This document shows positions 55,504-64,000 of a stretch of 64,000 bases of DNA, piece after piece (positions within the stretch are counted from its first letter, which is position 1; each line of letters begins with the position of its first letter). The notes below the pieces were generated by a model. The model was not told the DNA's origin. It searched no databases and saw only the letters and a list, made by a program, of their open reading frames with translations. Source of the stretch: Thioploca ingrica (GTDB lineage Bacteria > Pseudomonadota > Gammaproteobacteria > Beggiatoales > Beggiatoaceae); contig AP014633.1 of NCBI GenBank assembly GCA_000828835.1, positions 1,922,001-1,986,000 of the forward strand, read 5' to 3'. The position numbers were made by a program, and so were the translations under genes.

Positions 55504-56616
55504 TCAGGACACTATACTTGAACTTAACACTTTAATAGATTTCGCTCGTTCCTCCTGAAGTTTATTTCCCAAAAATTCATAATCAAAATCAACACTTAAT
55601 TTATCAATATCTTTTTCATCATTGATAAACCTATCTTTTAGATTAAATAAGTTCAATAAACTCTCAATTCGGTTACCTCCATGCCATGCAGGACACACAG
55701 CTACAAAAGGTTTTTTGAAGTTAATAGAAAAACAGGTACCATGAAATGAATCAGTTATTACCAAACTGGCATTGGAAAAAAGCTCTATAAATTCAATAGT
55801 TCCAGCATCTCTGATGTGAAAATCCGCCTTTGTAAATGGCTTAAATGCTTGATCAATTATCACTACTTTCTTTCCAAACTGGTTGACAGCAAACTCAACT
55901 ACTTTTTTCAGCAAAGGAGTTTTCTGTACAACGTAAACCAGGATATAATCTTTTTTTTGACTTCTGTAATTTTTATCTATTTTCAAAGCTTCCAACCATT
56001 CTTCTTTTGATAGGAGCAAAGTTGGATCTAATACATGAAACACTTCTCTTTCCAAGAGTTGAGATAACATCTCTTGTGAATCACTTTCTCTGACTGAAAT
56101 AGTCGTAAAGTCTTTTAAAAAATTTTTTATCTGTTTTTTTTCAAAATCTCTAAAACGATAACTACCCATACTTGACGCGTATGAGATTTTTTTGGCTGGT
56201 TTCTTGACAAAACTTAAAAAATAAGTGGGATCCAGTTCGCCATTTTTAGAAATGACCTCGGGATTCCAAATTTGATCACTTCCGCAAACATATACATCAA
56301 AATAGTTAATAGCTCCATTTTGTATATCATGTTGAGTGACTAACTTGGATAAATTCAGATTAGATTCAATAAATTTCTTAATTTTTTTAACAACCTTATT
56401 TCTATCTTTGAATCTTAAAATATCATGTACCATCATTTTAATACCCTGAATTGATAGCTCAAATCTTATTAGATCTAATTTACGTCCCAGGTGTGGATTA
56501 AAATAATTTATGGTTTTAACTTCCCCATACTGTGAAAGTACTTTCTTGGTAGCAAAGGCTTGTAATACTGCTCCATAATTGGTTGTATGATAATTTGTAA
56601 TCAGTGCTATTTTCAT
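55504..56616 (-). CDS. Polysaccharide pyruvyl transferase, paralog 1
   Basis: 370 residues of the PF04230 family: MKIALITNYHTTNYGAVLQA start, VCGSDQIWNPEV, KKISYASSMGSYRF, ISVRESDSQEML and VITDSFHGTCFSINF. These enzymes transfer pyruvate from phosphoenolpyruvate onto sugars of surface polymers, giving a negative charge. AGGAAAAGAA precedes the ATG. It follows a complete sulfotransferase gene and is a close paralog of the genes at 58605 and 60044. Confidence 0.9.
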   Translation of the reverse strand: MKIALITNYHTTNYGAVLQAFATKKVLSQYGEVKTINYFNPHLGRKLDLIRFELSIQGIKMMVHDILRFKDRNKVVKKIKKFIESNLNLSKLVTQHDIQNGAINYFDVYVCGSDQIWNPEVISKNGELDPTYFLSFVKKPAKKISYASSMGSYRFRDFEKKQIKNFLKDFTTISVRESDSQEMLSQLLEREVFHVLDPTLLLSKEEWLEALKIDKNYRSQKKDYILVYVVQKTPLLKKVVEFAVNQFGKKVVIIDQAFKPFTKADFHIRDAGTIEFIELFSNASLVITDSFHGTCFSINFKKPFVAVCPAWHGGNRIESLLNLFNLKDRFINDEKDIDKLSVDFDYEFLGNKLQEERAKSIKVLSSSIVS

Positions 56617-56757
56617 TTCTTTTCCTATCTGTAATTTTATTAGAATTTATTTTCTATACTTAATTCTATAAATTAATTAATTTTTGAATTCAATTTTATT
56701 AAAATAAATAATTAATTAACGAATTATAGCATGTTCTTGATAAATTGAATAATTATG

Positions 56758-57639
56758 TTAAAAATTAAAACCTTTCACCTCAGGAAAGTACTTACCCATT
56801 AATTCGTTACAGTGAAAATTCGCTTTCTCTTCTAGAAAGTCTTTGTTTATCTGTGATAGCAAATTGAACTTTCTTCTTTTCACATTCCTATGAACATTTT
56901 GTGGAAGAGTGCCCAACGGAATACCTAAAAATTCTTCAATTTTTTTAACACTCTGATTAATTTCTTGTGTTTTCACAACAAGTAATCTTTCTTCTGGTAC
57001 GGTTGTAAGTACTTTGCTGTTATGTTCTCTCCAATAAGAAAAGTAACTATCAAGTGCATATAGCCCATTATTTGCAAAGATATTTTCTTCTCTGGCGTGT
57101 TTAAATTCATTAGCTTTGAAATCGATATCATATAATTTTATCCAACGATTCCTTCTTCTTAACTGAGGATTATCTCGTAAATAAGAATAAAAGGGGTAAT
57201 GAAAATTGAGGAATGAATCCAACCATGAATAACAATCTCGAATAGTCAAAATAAATTTAGCGTCACTAAATTCACTGACCAAGATATCTAATAAATGATA
57301 GTTTAAGTGAGATGAATCCATTTCTAAAGCTAGCCGCCTATCTCGATGTCTGATATATTGAGTTAATTCACTTTTGTCGATTTTTCCATGAATAAAGGCA
57401 AGAATATGATGAATAAGAAATTCACGCTCAGGTTCGTGTGCTGATCTATATTGTTGACTAAAAGTTGCATGTATGCTTACAGTACCTGTCTTTGCTGCAC
57501 CTACACAGTAAGCCTTAAATCTTAAATTGTGTTCAGAAAAACACCATACCGGTAGCTTACACTGGAACCAAGGAATAGCTAAATTATTGACCCATTTGTT
57601 AGCTCTATTGAAAAAACCTTTTATTTTCATAAATTTCAT
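56758..57639 (-). CDS. Sulfotransferase-family protein (intact copy)
   Basis: 293 residues. 5'-phosphosulfate loop in YCVGAAKTGTVSIHATF (about residues 45-60) and 3'-phosphate motif in FILTIRDCYSWLDSFLNF. The C-terminus, FNLLSQINKDFLEEKANFHC, NELMGKYFPEV, recurs as relics at 59900-60031 and 62251-62370. It probably uses PAPS to sulfate a surface glycan. It lies directly upstream of pyruvyl transferase paralog 1. Confidence 0.85.
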   Translation of the reverse strand: MKFMKIKGFFNRANKWVNNLAIPWFQCKLPVWCFSEHNLRFKAYCVGAAKTGTVSIHATFSQQYRSAHEPEREFLIHHILAFIHGKIDKSELTQYIRHRDRRLALEMDSSHLNYHLLDILVSEFSDAKFILTIRDCYSWLDSFLNFHYPFYSYLRDNPQLRRRNRWIKLYDIDFKANEFKHAREENIFANNGLYALDSYFSYWREHNSKVLTTVPEERLLVVKTQEINQSVKKIEEFLGIPLGTLPQNVHRNVKRRKFNLLSQINKDFLEEKANFHCNELMGKYFPEVKGFNF

Positions 57640-57696
57640 TTTCCTTTTGGATTTATCAGTGACTACTAATAATTATACCCTGCATTGAATCCTGAA

Positions 57697-58371
57697 TCAT
57701 ATTGTGAAACGAATAATACTACTATGCCACATAGTAGTAAGATCCTCCTCAAGTATCTTATAATCAGCATCTAATACCATTTGTCTCATTTTATCAGGAG
57801 TATTTTGGGAAAAGCCGTCTTTCAAATATCCGGTTTGTGCCATAATTTTGGTTTTATCCGAATAATGAATTACCACATTAGCTCCAGATTTAAGTATCCG
57901 TTTCATATTATTCAGATATGCCTTAATTAGGGGTGTATCAAGATGCACAAATGTACCAAAAGAGAAAAGATAGTCTATGGAGCAATCCTGAATTTTAGGG
58001 AAATCCGTTCCGTTATTCTTGATAAATTCCATATTTGGCTTGTTAAAATTCTTCTTTAATTCGTCGAGCAATTCTTGGTGATAATCAACAGCATATAATT
58101 TATTAAAACCAAGCATATACCTTGTCCAACGTCCACCACCTACTCCTATTTCTACGGCATAGTGTTTAGCATTTACGTATGGAATAACATACCGATCTCG
58201 AATAAACTTCAAAGGTTCAAGTACTTCTGGATCTCCCCATTCTAGCCCATAAATACCTTCCCCAGCGGATAATTCTCTTTTAATAGCTAATAAAAGTCTT
58301 GGTAATAACCGTCGCTTCCATCTAGAACGCTTTAACATGTCTAAGTGGAGTGTACTATTCAAACCAGGCAT
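57697..58371 (-). CDS. Class I SAM-dependent methyltransferase
   Basis: 224 residues. SAM-binding motif I AVEIGVGGGRW at residues 72-82, acidic loop KLYAVDYHQELL, and motif IV region SIDYLFSFGTFVHLDTPL. The C-terminal part has RILKSGANVVIHYSDKTK. Target unknown; within this cluster a sugar or lipid-linked glycan is likely. The 233 bases upstream, toward paralog 2, hold no gene. Confidence 0.85.
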   Translation of the reverse strand: MPGLNSTLHLDMLKRSRWKRRLLPRLLLAIKRELSAGEGIYGLEWGDPEVLEPLKFIRDRYVIPYVNAKHYAVEIGVGGGRWTRYMLGFNKLYAVDYHQELLDELKKNFNKPNMEFIKNNGTDFPKIQDCSIDYLFSFGTFVHLDTPLIKAYLNNMKRILKSGANVVIHYSDKTKIMAQTGYLKDGFSQNTPDKMRQMVLDADYKILEEDLTTMWHSSIIRFTI

Positions 58372-58604
58372 ATTTTCCTCCTTATTGTCATCACAATATA
58401 ATTAATAAGCTAAGCAAGGTGTGCTTTGTGGCAGTGGGGTATATGCAACCCTCTAAATAAATTCAGTAGGATATGCTAAAATAGCTAAATTTTTCAAGTT
58501 TGCTGTTCGTAATATTGAAACTACTACAGATTTGTTCATAATACTACTACAGCTTTGCATTTGATCACGAATAGTTCAATTCTTTGAGAGGTTGTTTAGT
58601 TTTT

Positions 58605-59720
58605 TCAGGATACTATACTTGAACTTAACACTTTAATAGATTTCGCTCGTTCCTCCTGAAGTTGTTTTTCCAAAGAGTCATAGTTTAAATCGACATTTAA
58701 TTTATAAATATCTTTTTCATCATTGATAAACCTATCTTTCAGACCAAATAAATTCAATAAACTCTCAACTCGGTTGCCACCATACCATGCAGGGCATACA
58801 GCCACAAAAGGTTTTTTAAAGTTGATAGAAAAACAGGTACCATGAAATGAGTCAGTTATTACCCAACGGGCATTGGCAAAAAGCTCTATAAATTCAATAG
58901 GTCCAGCATCTCTGATGTGAAAATATGCCTTGGTATGTAGCTTAAATGCTTGATCAATTATTACTACTTTCTTTCCAACCTGGTTGACAACAAACTCAAC
59001 TGCTTTTTTTAGCAAAGGAGTTTTCGATCTCCGGTAAACCAAGATATAATCTTCTTTTTGACTTCTATAATTTTTATCTAGTTGCAATGCTTCAAACCAC
59101 TCTTCCTTTGACAAGAGCAAAGTCGGATCTAACACATGAAACACTTTTCTTTCCAAGAGTTGAGACAACATCTCTTGAGCATCACTTTCCCTAACTGAAA
59201 TCGTTGTAAAATCTTTTAATAAATCTTTTACTTTAGCTTTTTCAAAATCGGTAAGACGATAATGCTGACCCATACTTGATGCGTACGAGATTTTTTTGGC
59301 TGGTTTCTTGGCAAAGCTTAAAAAATAAATGGGATCAAGTTCGCCATCTTTAGAAATAATACTAGGATTCCAAATTTGATCACTTCCGCAAACATACACG
59401 TCAAAATCATTAGTCGCTCCAGTTTGGATATCATGTTGAGTTAACAACTTTGATAATTTTATATTAGACTCAATAAAGTTCTTAAACTTTTTAATGCCCT
59501 TATTTCTATCTTTGAGTCGTAAGATATCATGTATCATCATTTTAATACCCTGAATTGACAAATTAAATCTTATTAGATCGAATTCATACTGAAAGCGTGG
59601 GTTAAAATAATTGATGATTTCAACTTCTCCATACTGTGAGAGGATTTTCTGGGTAGCAAATGTTTGTAATACTGCTCCATAATTGTTACACCAATGAATT
59701 GTAATCAGTGCTATTTTCAT
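58605..59720 (-). CDS. Polysaccharide pyruvyl transferase, paralog 2
   Basis: 371 residues from the ATG at 59720 (AAGGAAAA just upstream; a longer in-frame start at 59750 lacks family similarity). Very similar to the paralogs at 55504 and 60044, including the 3' end, which is nearly identical in DNA. Differences include RRSKTPLLKKAVEF where the others have VVQKTPLLKKVVEF. Upstream lies a sulfotransferase relic instead of a full sulfotransferase. Confidence 0.9.
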   Translation of the reverse strand: MKIALITIHWCNNYGAVLQTFATQKILSQYGEVEIINYFNPRFQYEFDLIRFNLSIQGIKMMIHDILRLKDRNKGIKKFKNFIESNIKLSKLLTQHDIQTGATNDFDVYVCGSDQIWNPSIISKDGELDPIYFLSFAKKPAKKISYASSMGQHYRLTDFEKAKVKDLLKDFTTISVRESDAQEMLSQLLERKVFHVLDPTLLLSKEEWFEALQLDKNYRSQKEDYILVYRRSKTPLLKKAVEFVVNQVGKKVVIIDQAFKLHTKAYFHIRDAGPIEFIELFANARWVITDSFHGTCFSINFKKPFVAVCPAWYGGNRVESLLNLFGLKDRFINDEKDIYKLNVDLNYDSLEKQLQEERAKSIKVLSSSIVS

Positions 59721-59899
59721 TTTTCCTTGTTGTTCAATTTGTAGTTTCAAATTCAGGGTTTATCTTCTATGCTGTATCTATAACTAACTAGTTTTTAGGA
59801 TTAAATTTTATTCAAATAAATCACTAATTAAAAAAACATAGCACGTTAGTAAAATTGACTACCTAAATTTTATCTAATGGCATTTTTCGGATAATTATT

Positions 59900-60031
59900 T
59901 TAAGAATTAAAACCATTAATCTCAGGAAAGTACTTATCCATTAATTCGTTACAGTGAAAATTTGCTTTTGCTTCTAAAAGATCCTTGTCTATCTGTGAAA
60001 GAATATTAAACTGGTTTCTTCTCACATTTTC
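59900..60031 (-). pseudogene. Sulfotransferase C-terminal relic 1
   Basis: 44 codons reading ENVRRNQFNILSQIDKDLLE, then AKANFHCNELMDKYFPEI, to a TAA at 59900-59902. It aligns with the C-terminus of the intact sulfotransferase at 56758-57639 at most positions. It has no start codon or upstream domain. It shows that the pyruvyl transferase paralog 2 unit once included a full sulfotransferase. Confidence 0.85.
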
Positions 60032-60043
60032 TCGCCAGTTTCT

Positions 60044-61162
60044 TTAGGACACTATACTTGAACTTAAAACTTGAATAGATTTTTCTCGTTCATCTTGAAG
60101 TTGTTTTTCCAAAAATTTATAGTCAAAATCGACAGTTAATTTATAAATATCTTTTTCATCACTGATAAACCTATCTTTTAGATTAAATAAGTTCAATAAA
60201 CTCTCAATTCGGTTACCTCCATGCCATGCAGGGCGCACAGCCACAAAAGGTTTTTTGAAGTTGATAGAAAAACAGGTACCATGAAATGAATCAGTTATTA
60301 CCAAACTGGCATTGGAAAAAAGATCTATAAATTCAATAGGCCCAGCATCTCTGATGTGAAAATCCGCCTTTGTAAATGGCTTAAATGCTTGATCAATTAT
60401 CACTACTTTCTTTCCAAACTGGTTGACAGCAAACTCAACAACTTTTTTCAGCGAAGGAGTTTTCTGTACAACGTAAACCAGGATATAATCTTCTTTTTGA
60501 CTTCTATAATTTCTATCTATTTTCAAGGCTTCTAACCATTCTTCCTTTGATAGGAGCAAAGTCGGATCTAACACATGAAATACTTCTCTTTCCAAGAGTT
60601 GAGACAACATCTCTTGAGTATCACTTTCCCTAACTGAAATAGTCGTAAAATCTTTTAATAAATCTTTTACTTTGGCTTTTTCAGAATTTTTAAAACGATA
60701 ACTACCCATACTTGACGCGTAAGAGATTTTTTTGGCTGGTTTATTAACAAAGCTTAAAAAATAAATGGGATCCAGTTCACCATTTTTAGAAACAACCTTA
60801 GGATTCCAAATTTGATCACTTCCGCAAACATATACATCAAAATCATTAATCACTCCAGTTTGGATATCCTGTCGAGTGACTAACTTGGATAAATTCATAT
60901 TCAGGTTAAATTCAATAAATTTTTTAAACTGGTTAACGACCTTATTTCTATCTTTAAATCGTAAAATATCATGTATCATCATTTTAATACCCTGAATTGA
61001 CGGCTCAAATCTTATTAGATTTGATTTATACTGCAAGCGTGGATTACCATAATTTATGGTTTCAACTTCTCCATACCGGGAGAGGATTTTCTTGGTAGCA
61101 AAGGCTTGCAATACTGCTCCATAATTGTTTGTGTTATGATTTGTAATTAGTGCTATTTTCAT
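60044..61162 (-). CDS. Polysaccharide pyruvyl transferase, paralog 3
   Basis: 372 residues, same family and motifs as paralogs 1 and 2 (VCGSDQIWNPKV, ISYASSMGSYRF, VITDSFHGTCFSINF). It is closest to paralog 1 (both keep VVQKTP and KPFTKADFHIRDAG). Its start lies inside the end of the MurB-like gene with a 29-base overlap, so the two are coupled. Confidence 0.9.
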   Translation of the reverse strand: MKIALITNHNTNNYGAVLQAFATKKILSRYGEVETINYGNPRLQYKSNLIRFEPSIQGIKMMIHDILRFKDRNKVVNQFKKFIEFNLNMNLSKLVTRQDIQTGVINDFDVYVCGSDQIWNPKVVSKNGELDPIYFLSFVNKPAKKISYASSMGSYRFKNSEKAKVKDLLKDFTTISVRESDTQEMLSQLLEREVFHVLDPTLLLSKEEWLEALKIDRNYRSQKEDYILVYVVQKTPSLKKVVEFAVNQFGKKVVIIDQAFKPFTKADFHIRDAGPIEFIDLFSNASLVITDSFHGTCFSINFKKPFVAVRPAWHGGNRIESLLNLFNLKDRFISDEKDIYKLTVDFDYKFLEKQLQDEREKSIQVLSSSIVS

Positions 61163-62261
61163 TTTTTTCCTGGTTGTTCAATCTGTCGATTATAATATTA
61201 AGAGTAGTTTCAAATTCAGGGTTTATTTTATAGGCCGGTTCTATAACCAGCTCATTTTCAAGATGGCATTTATTTTCAAGTAAATCATTAAGTAAAAAAA
61301 TATAATTAACAATTTCTTGAGCTGATACGCTACCATCATTTATTAAAATATTCAAACTTTTAGGTGAAAGTTTATATTTTAATAAAATATGTTTTTTATA
61401 TTTTAAATAAAAAAATAATAATTTATTAAATACTATATTATTTGGTCTTTTTCTTAAAATAAATTTACTCACTGGGTTTTTAAGACCATATTTCAAAATC
61501 CAGAAAATTGTACTATAAAGTAAATTTTCACTAAGAATTAATTTATAAGCATCGTCTCTAACTACAATCATACTTCCCAAATTAGGGTACACAAAATCTT
61601 GATATAAATGTCTTGCAATATGAAATTTCTCAATATTTTTAGCAATTAAATCTTTATTTCCATTTTTTAGCTTAAATTTAGCTTTAAGAATGACATAATT
61701 TCCACTTCTTCTAAAAATCGAATTACGAAGTCTAAAATGACAATCCTTTTTTTCCAAGATAATAACTTGGTTATTTTTATCTATACATTCTACTGAGATT
61801 AAATTATCTGAAATGTCATGACCATAAGCACCGGCATTCATAACTATCGCCCCGCCTATACTTGCTGGAATCCCTTCTAGTCCTTCATATCCTTCTGAAT
61901 TATTTAGAATGGCAACAACTCTTACAAAATCTTGTAATGAATACCCTGCTTCTACTTGGACCACATTATCCTGAATTTCTAATAAGGTTAAATTTTTGGG
62001 TGATAGGATCACCGAGTACTCAATCTCATCAAATAGAATAATATTACTTGTAAAACCAATTACTTTGTAATTGATATGATTACTTTGTAAAAATATAACT
62101 GCTTGTTTAAATTTATCATAGCTTTGCGGGGTAATGAAACATTTTACCTTACCACCCATTTTGAAATAGGTTTCATATTTAAGAGAATAATTTTCTCTAT
62201 AAAATATCTTATTGGTTTCCAAATAAGATATTAGGACTTCTAATTGCTTATCAGTATTCAT
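61134..62261 (-). CDS. MurB-like FAD-dependent reductase within the polysaccharide cluster
   Basis: 375 residues. FAD-binding MurB features: LKYETYFKMGGKVKCF, NLTLLEIQDNVVQVEAGYSL, GLEGIPASIGGAIVMNAGAY, the catalytic-Ser-like PNLGSMIVV and the C-terminal LENELVIEPAY. MurB reduces UDP-GlcNAc-enolpyruvate to UDP-MurNAc. This copy is embedded in a glycan cluster, is AT-rich and carries an unusual Lys/Ile-rich insert before the C-terminal domain, so it may make a lactyl or muramic-acid-like sugar for a surface polymer rather than serve cell-wall synthesis. That role is inferred. Confidence 0.82.
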   Translation of the reverse strand: MNTDKQLEVLISYLETNKIFYRENYSLKYETYFKMGGKVKCFITPQSYDKFKQAVIFLQSNHINYKVIGFTSNIILFDEIEYSVILSPKNLTLLEIQDNVVQVEAGYSLQDFVRVVAILNNSEGYEGLEGIPASIGGAIVMNAGAYGHDISDNLISVECIDKNNQVIILEKKDCHFRLRNSIFRRSGNYVILKAKFKLKNGNKDLIAKNIEKFHIARHLYQDFVYPNLGSMIVVRDDAYKLILSENLLYSTIFWILKYGLKNPVSKFILRKRPNNIVFNKLLFFYLKYKKHILLKYKLSPKSLNILINDGSVSAQEIVNYIFLLNDLLENKCHLENELVIEPAYKINPEFETTLNIIIDRLNNQEKNENSTNYKS

Positions 62262-62370
62262 TAATTATTTCCTCATAATTTTTTACTTTTAATTCTTTAA
62301 AGTAAAAATTTACTTTTTCTTCTAAAAAATCCTGATTTAACCCGTTATAATATTTGATTTCCCACCTCAT
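62251..62370 (-). pseudogene. Chimeric relic: galE 3' end fused to sulfotransferase C-terminus
   Basis: The frame reads MRWEIKYYNGLNQ, matching the GalE C-terminus at 63426 onward (WRWEIKYYSVLNRE), followed by QDFLEEKVNFYFKEL, which matches the sulfotransferase C-terminus (KDFLEEKANFHCNEL), and stops at 62251. The DNA similarity to the galE end is high over about 39 bases. It is too short to be functional and marks a recombination joint. It lies just before the MurB-like gene, overlapping its start. Confidence 0.75.
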
Positions 62371-62377
62371 AATCTTA

Positions 62378-63403
62378 CTATTTATGATGGATGATATAGT
62401 ATTCTGCTGTGTTACCCATTCTAAGTAAGTCAACCAAAATACAAACCGGCCAAAATACAAATATAGAAGGTATAACGAGTAATTTCCACAACCAAGGACC
62501 TGCTCTACGTTGCCATTTATCTTCGTATAGATAAATTATAGAACCTACTATACCAAAGGCATTAGACAAATATCTAACTTTTTTAATTTTTAGCTGGCAT
62601 TTATCGCAATAAATTTGCATATTTTGAGGTGCCAGGAGAAATAAGTGTCGAGGTGTTTCCAGACCTACCCAGTACTTTCTAAATAATTTTGCACAAATAG
62701 AACGATAATTTGGTGTAGCAATAATGGCTGTTCCATTATCAGTCAGCATAGATTTTACTTTTTTAAGAAATTGATTTGGATCGGTCACATGTTCAATCAC
62801 GTGATTTGAAACAATAATGTCAAATTTCATCGTTGGATTATTAGGGAACTGATAAGTATCCAGGGTTTCAAACTGACCAAGATAAACGTTTTCAGTAACC
62901 TTTTTAGAAGACTCATAAGCCTCCTCACCAATTTCTATACCAAAAGGGATCATTTTCAATGCTTTGATAATTGCCAAAAATCTGCCGGAACCACAGCCTA
63001 TGTCTAGCACTTTAGCTTGTGGTTTGATTTCGATACCACGCATTCTATGTAATAAAGGATAGAAAAGAAAGTTCCTAAGCCATTCCAAAGGCTTATTCGG
63101 TAGAGAACGAAACAAAAAAGCATAAATAAATATCTTAATGCGTAAAAACTTATCGTTCATTTTCTGAAGGGCACAATATCCATCATAATAAGCCTTTATA
63201 GTTTCAAGTGTCCTATCCGTTTCTGTGACAATAAGTCCACAATTTAGGCATTGATATATATCATAAGTAGGTGTCTTTTTTGCCCACAGCCTATCGTAAT
63301 TGGTATGGAGTTTCTGCCACATTTTCTGTCCACAGCAGTTACATAATTCCTGTTGAACCAAACTGTTATATGTTTTAAAATGGTTAATCGACGATGTTTT
63401 CAT
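62378..63403 (-). CDS. SAM methyltransferase with N-terminal zinc ribbon
   Basis: 341 residues. N-terminal Cys pairs C21/C24 and C52/C55 (ELCNCCGQ, YQCLNCGLIV) form a zinc ribbon. The SAM domain has motif I KVLDIGCGSGRFL, acidic GIEIGEEAYE and SNHVIEHVTDPNQFL. The C-terminal end is hydrophobic (LVIPSIFVFWPVCILVDLL), suggesting membrane association. This architecture is typical of methyltransferases in capsule and O-antigen clusters. Confidence 0.88.
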   Translation of the reverse strand: MKTSSINHFKTYNSLVQQELCNCCGQKMWQKLHTNYDRLWAKKTPTYDIYQCLNCGLIVTETDRTLETIKAYYDGYCALQKMNDKFLRIKIFIYAFLFRSLPNKPLEWLRNFLFYPLLHRMRGIEIKPQAKVLDIGCGSGRFLAIIKALKMIPFGIEIGEEAYESSKKVTENVYLGQFETLDTYQFPNNPTMKFDIIVSNHVIEHVTDPNQFLKKVKSMLTDNGTAIIATPNYRSICAKLFRKYWVGLETPRHLFLLAPQNMQIYCDKCQLKIKKVRYLSNAFGIVGSIIYLYEDKWQRRAGPWLWKLLVIPSIFVFWPVCILVDLLRMGNTAEYYIIHHK

Positions 63404-63425
63404 AAAAAATTATGATACCCTTTCA

Positions 63426-64000
63426 TTAAAATACTGATTCCCGATTTAAAACGCTATAGTACTTAATTTCCCACCGCCAAGCATGATCAATAATGGTTTC
63501 TAATTGGGCGTATTTTGGTTGCCAGCCTAACCGAGTTTGCGCCAGTTTAGAATCGGCGACCAAACGAATGGGGTCACCCGGTCGTCGTTCTCCCATCGTT
63601 ACTGGAATCGTCTTCTTGACTATTTTTTCAGCAACATCAATGACCTGTTTCACTGAAAAACCGGTACCATTGCCCAGATTATACGCCGCACTTTCAGCCC
63701 CATTTAATAATTGTTCTACGGCGAGTAGATGAGCTTGGCATAAATCCTCAATATGAATGTAATCACGAATACAGGTCCCGTCAGGAGTATCGTAATCTTG
63801 CCCAAACACGGTAACCGTTTCACGTCGCCCAGAGGCCGCTTGTAAAACTAAAGGAATTAAGCAAGTTTCATCAGTATGGTATCCGCCCAGTTGTCCTTCT
63901 GGATCGGCACCAGCGGCATTGAAATAGCGTAAGCAAATTGATTTTAATCCATAAGCATGATCATAATCGGCTAATATTTGTTCAACCATCCATTTAGACC
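63426..64000 (-). CDS. galE: GalE, UDP-glucose 4-epimerase (cut by right window edge)
   Basis: The frame continues past the in-frame ATG at 63989: the codons before it give S-K-W, the SKWMVEQ of the catalytic YxxxK helix, so the N-terminal Rossmann half lies outside the window. Visible motifs are LRYFNAAGADPEG, GQDYDTPDGTCIRDYIHIED and RRPGDPIRLVADSKLAQ. GalE interconverts UDP-glucose and UDP-galactose, supplying the glycan cluster. Its last 13 residues are duplicated in the relic at 62251-62370. Confidence 0.95.
   Translation of the reverse strand, partial: SKWMVEQILADYDHAYGLKSICLRYFNAAGADPEGQLGGYHTDETCLIPLVLQAASGRRETVTVFGQDYDTPDGTCIRDYIHIEDLCQAHLLAVEQLLNGAESAAYNLGNGTGFSVKQVIDVAEKIVKKTIPVTMGERRPGDPIRLVADSKLAQTRLGWQPKYAQLETIIDHAWRWEIKYYSVLNRESVF

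Noticed and set aside
61134..62261. Calling this gene murB outright
   Set aside because: The neighbourhood and insert suggest a specialised role, so I left the symbol empty.
1..64000. tRNA, rRNA, insertion sequences with transposase, prophage
   Set aside because: I saw no cloverleaf-type sequences, rRNA segments, transposase or integrase genes, or phage structural genes. The RusA-like gene alone does not make a prophage.

Overview
The window reads as a chromosome segment of an AT-rich gammaproteobacterium, most likely a filamentous sulfur oxidiser of the Beggiatoa/Thioploca/Thiomargarita group. The clues are the gammaproteobacterial order hslV-hslU-DUF971-ubiE-RDD-ubiJ-ubiB, a cbb3 oxidase operon, secreted LRR and RCC1-like proteins, DUF29, Fic and DUF433 genes, many short dispersed palindromes, and many broken genes. 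The lineage is inferred from gene content; no rRNA or tRNA gene was seen.

Layout. 1-2.4 kb: a family-3 solute-binding protein (cut by the left edge) and a membrane histidine kinase. 2.6-6.2 kb: an orphan PAAR-like/AHH nuclease effector with a beta-propeller-like partner, then a frameshifted LRR protein in repeat-rich DNA. 6.2-7.4 kb: a Fic-fold protein with an altered catalytic position and a DUF29 protein. 7.4-17.4 kb: a minus-strand housekeeping block (ubiB, ubiJ, RDD, ubiE, DUF971, hslU, hslV, thrB, LOG-family protein, zinc-ribbon DUF3426 protein, prmA). 17.9-22.5 kb: NlpC/P60-like protein, membrane protein and a type I secretion ABC transporter. 22.6-28.5 kb: accessory DNA with a predicted nuclease, two toxin-antitoxin pairs, a small DUF1737 gene, a gamma carbonic anhydrase and a secreted protein. 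28.7-34.8 kb: ccoNOQP, then cstA with its small partner. 35.1-36.3 kb: a RusA-like/PD-(D/E)XK-HEPN gene pair and a deleted PIN gene. 36.3-40.1 kb: a two-component system whose sensor carries Pro/acidic repeats, a DUF4405 membrane protein and an EF-hand protein. 40.4-47.3 kb: a signalling locus of coiled-coil protein, OmpA-type transmembrane protein, Rab-like GTPase, hybrid kinase and adenylate cyclase. 47.4-50.0 kb: purH and cysQ. 50.1-53.2 kb: a YefM/YoeB pair whose toxin has an in-frame amber codon, a DUF433 relic, a small gene under a palindrome cluster, and an RCC1-like secreted protein. 53.4-64 kb: a minus-strand surface-polysaccharide cluster (galE, methyltransferases, MurB-like oxidoreductase, three polysaccharide pyruvyl transferase paralogs, sulfotransferases, glycosyltransferase) built by repeated duplication and decay.

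The strongest candidate for an undescribed system is 40.47-47.28 kb. There an envelope-anchored OmpA protein carries a cytoplasmic domain resembling roadblock/longin GTPase regulators. It overlaps the gene for a Rab-like GTPase with an altered switch II and is followed by a hybrid kinase and a convergent adenylate cyclase. Second candidates are the RusA/PD-(D/E)XK-HEPN pair and the triplicated sulfotransferase/pyruvyl transferase modules.

Genes missed by a simple long-ORF scan and recovered here: ccoQ (30865-31044), a DUF1737 gene (24801-24974), the 5' extension of the first gene, the frameshifted tails of the LRR and sulfotransferase genes, the region of yoeB beyond the stop codon, and several gene relics.
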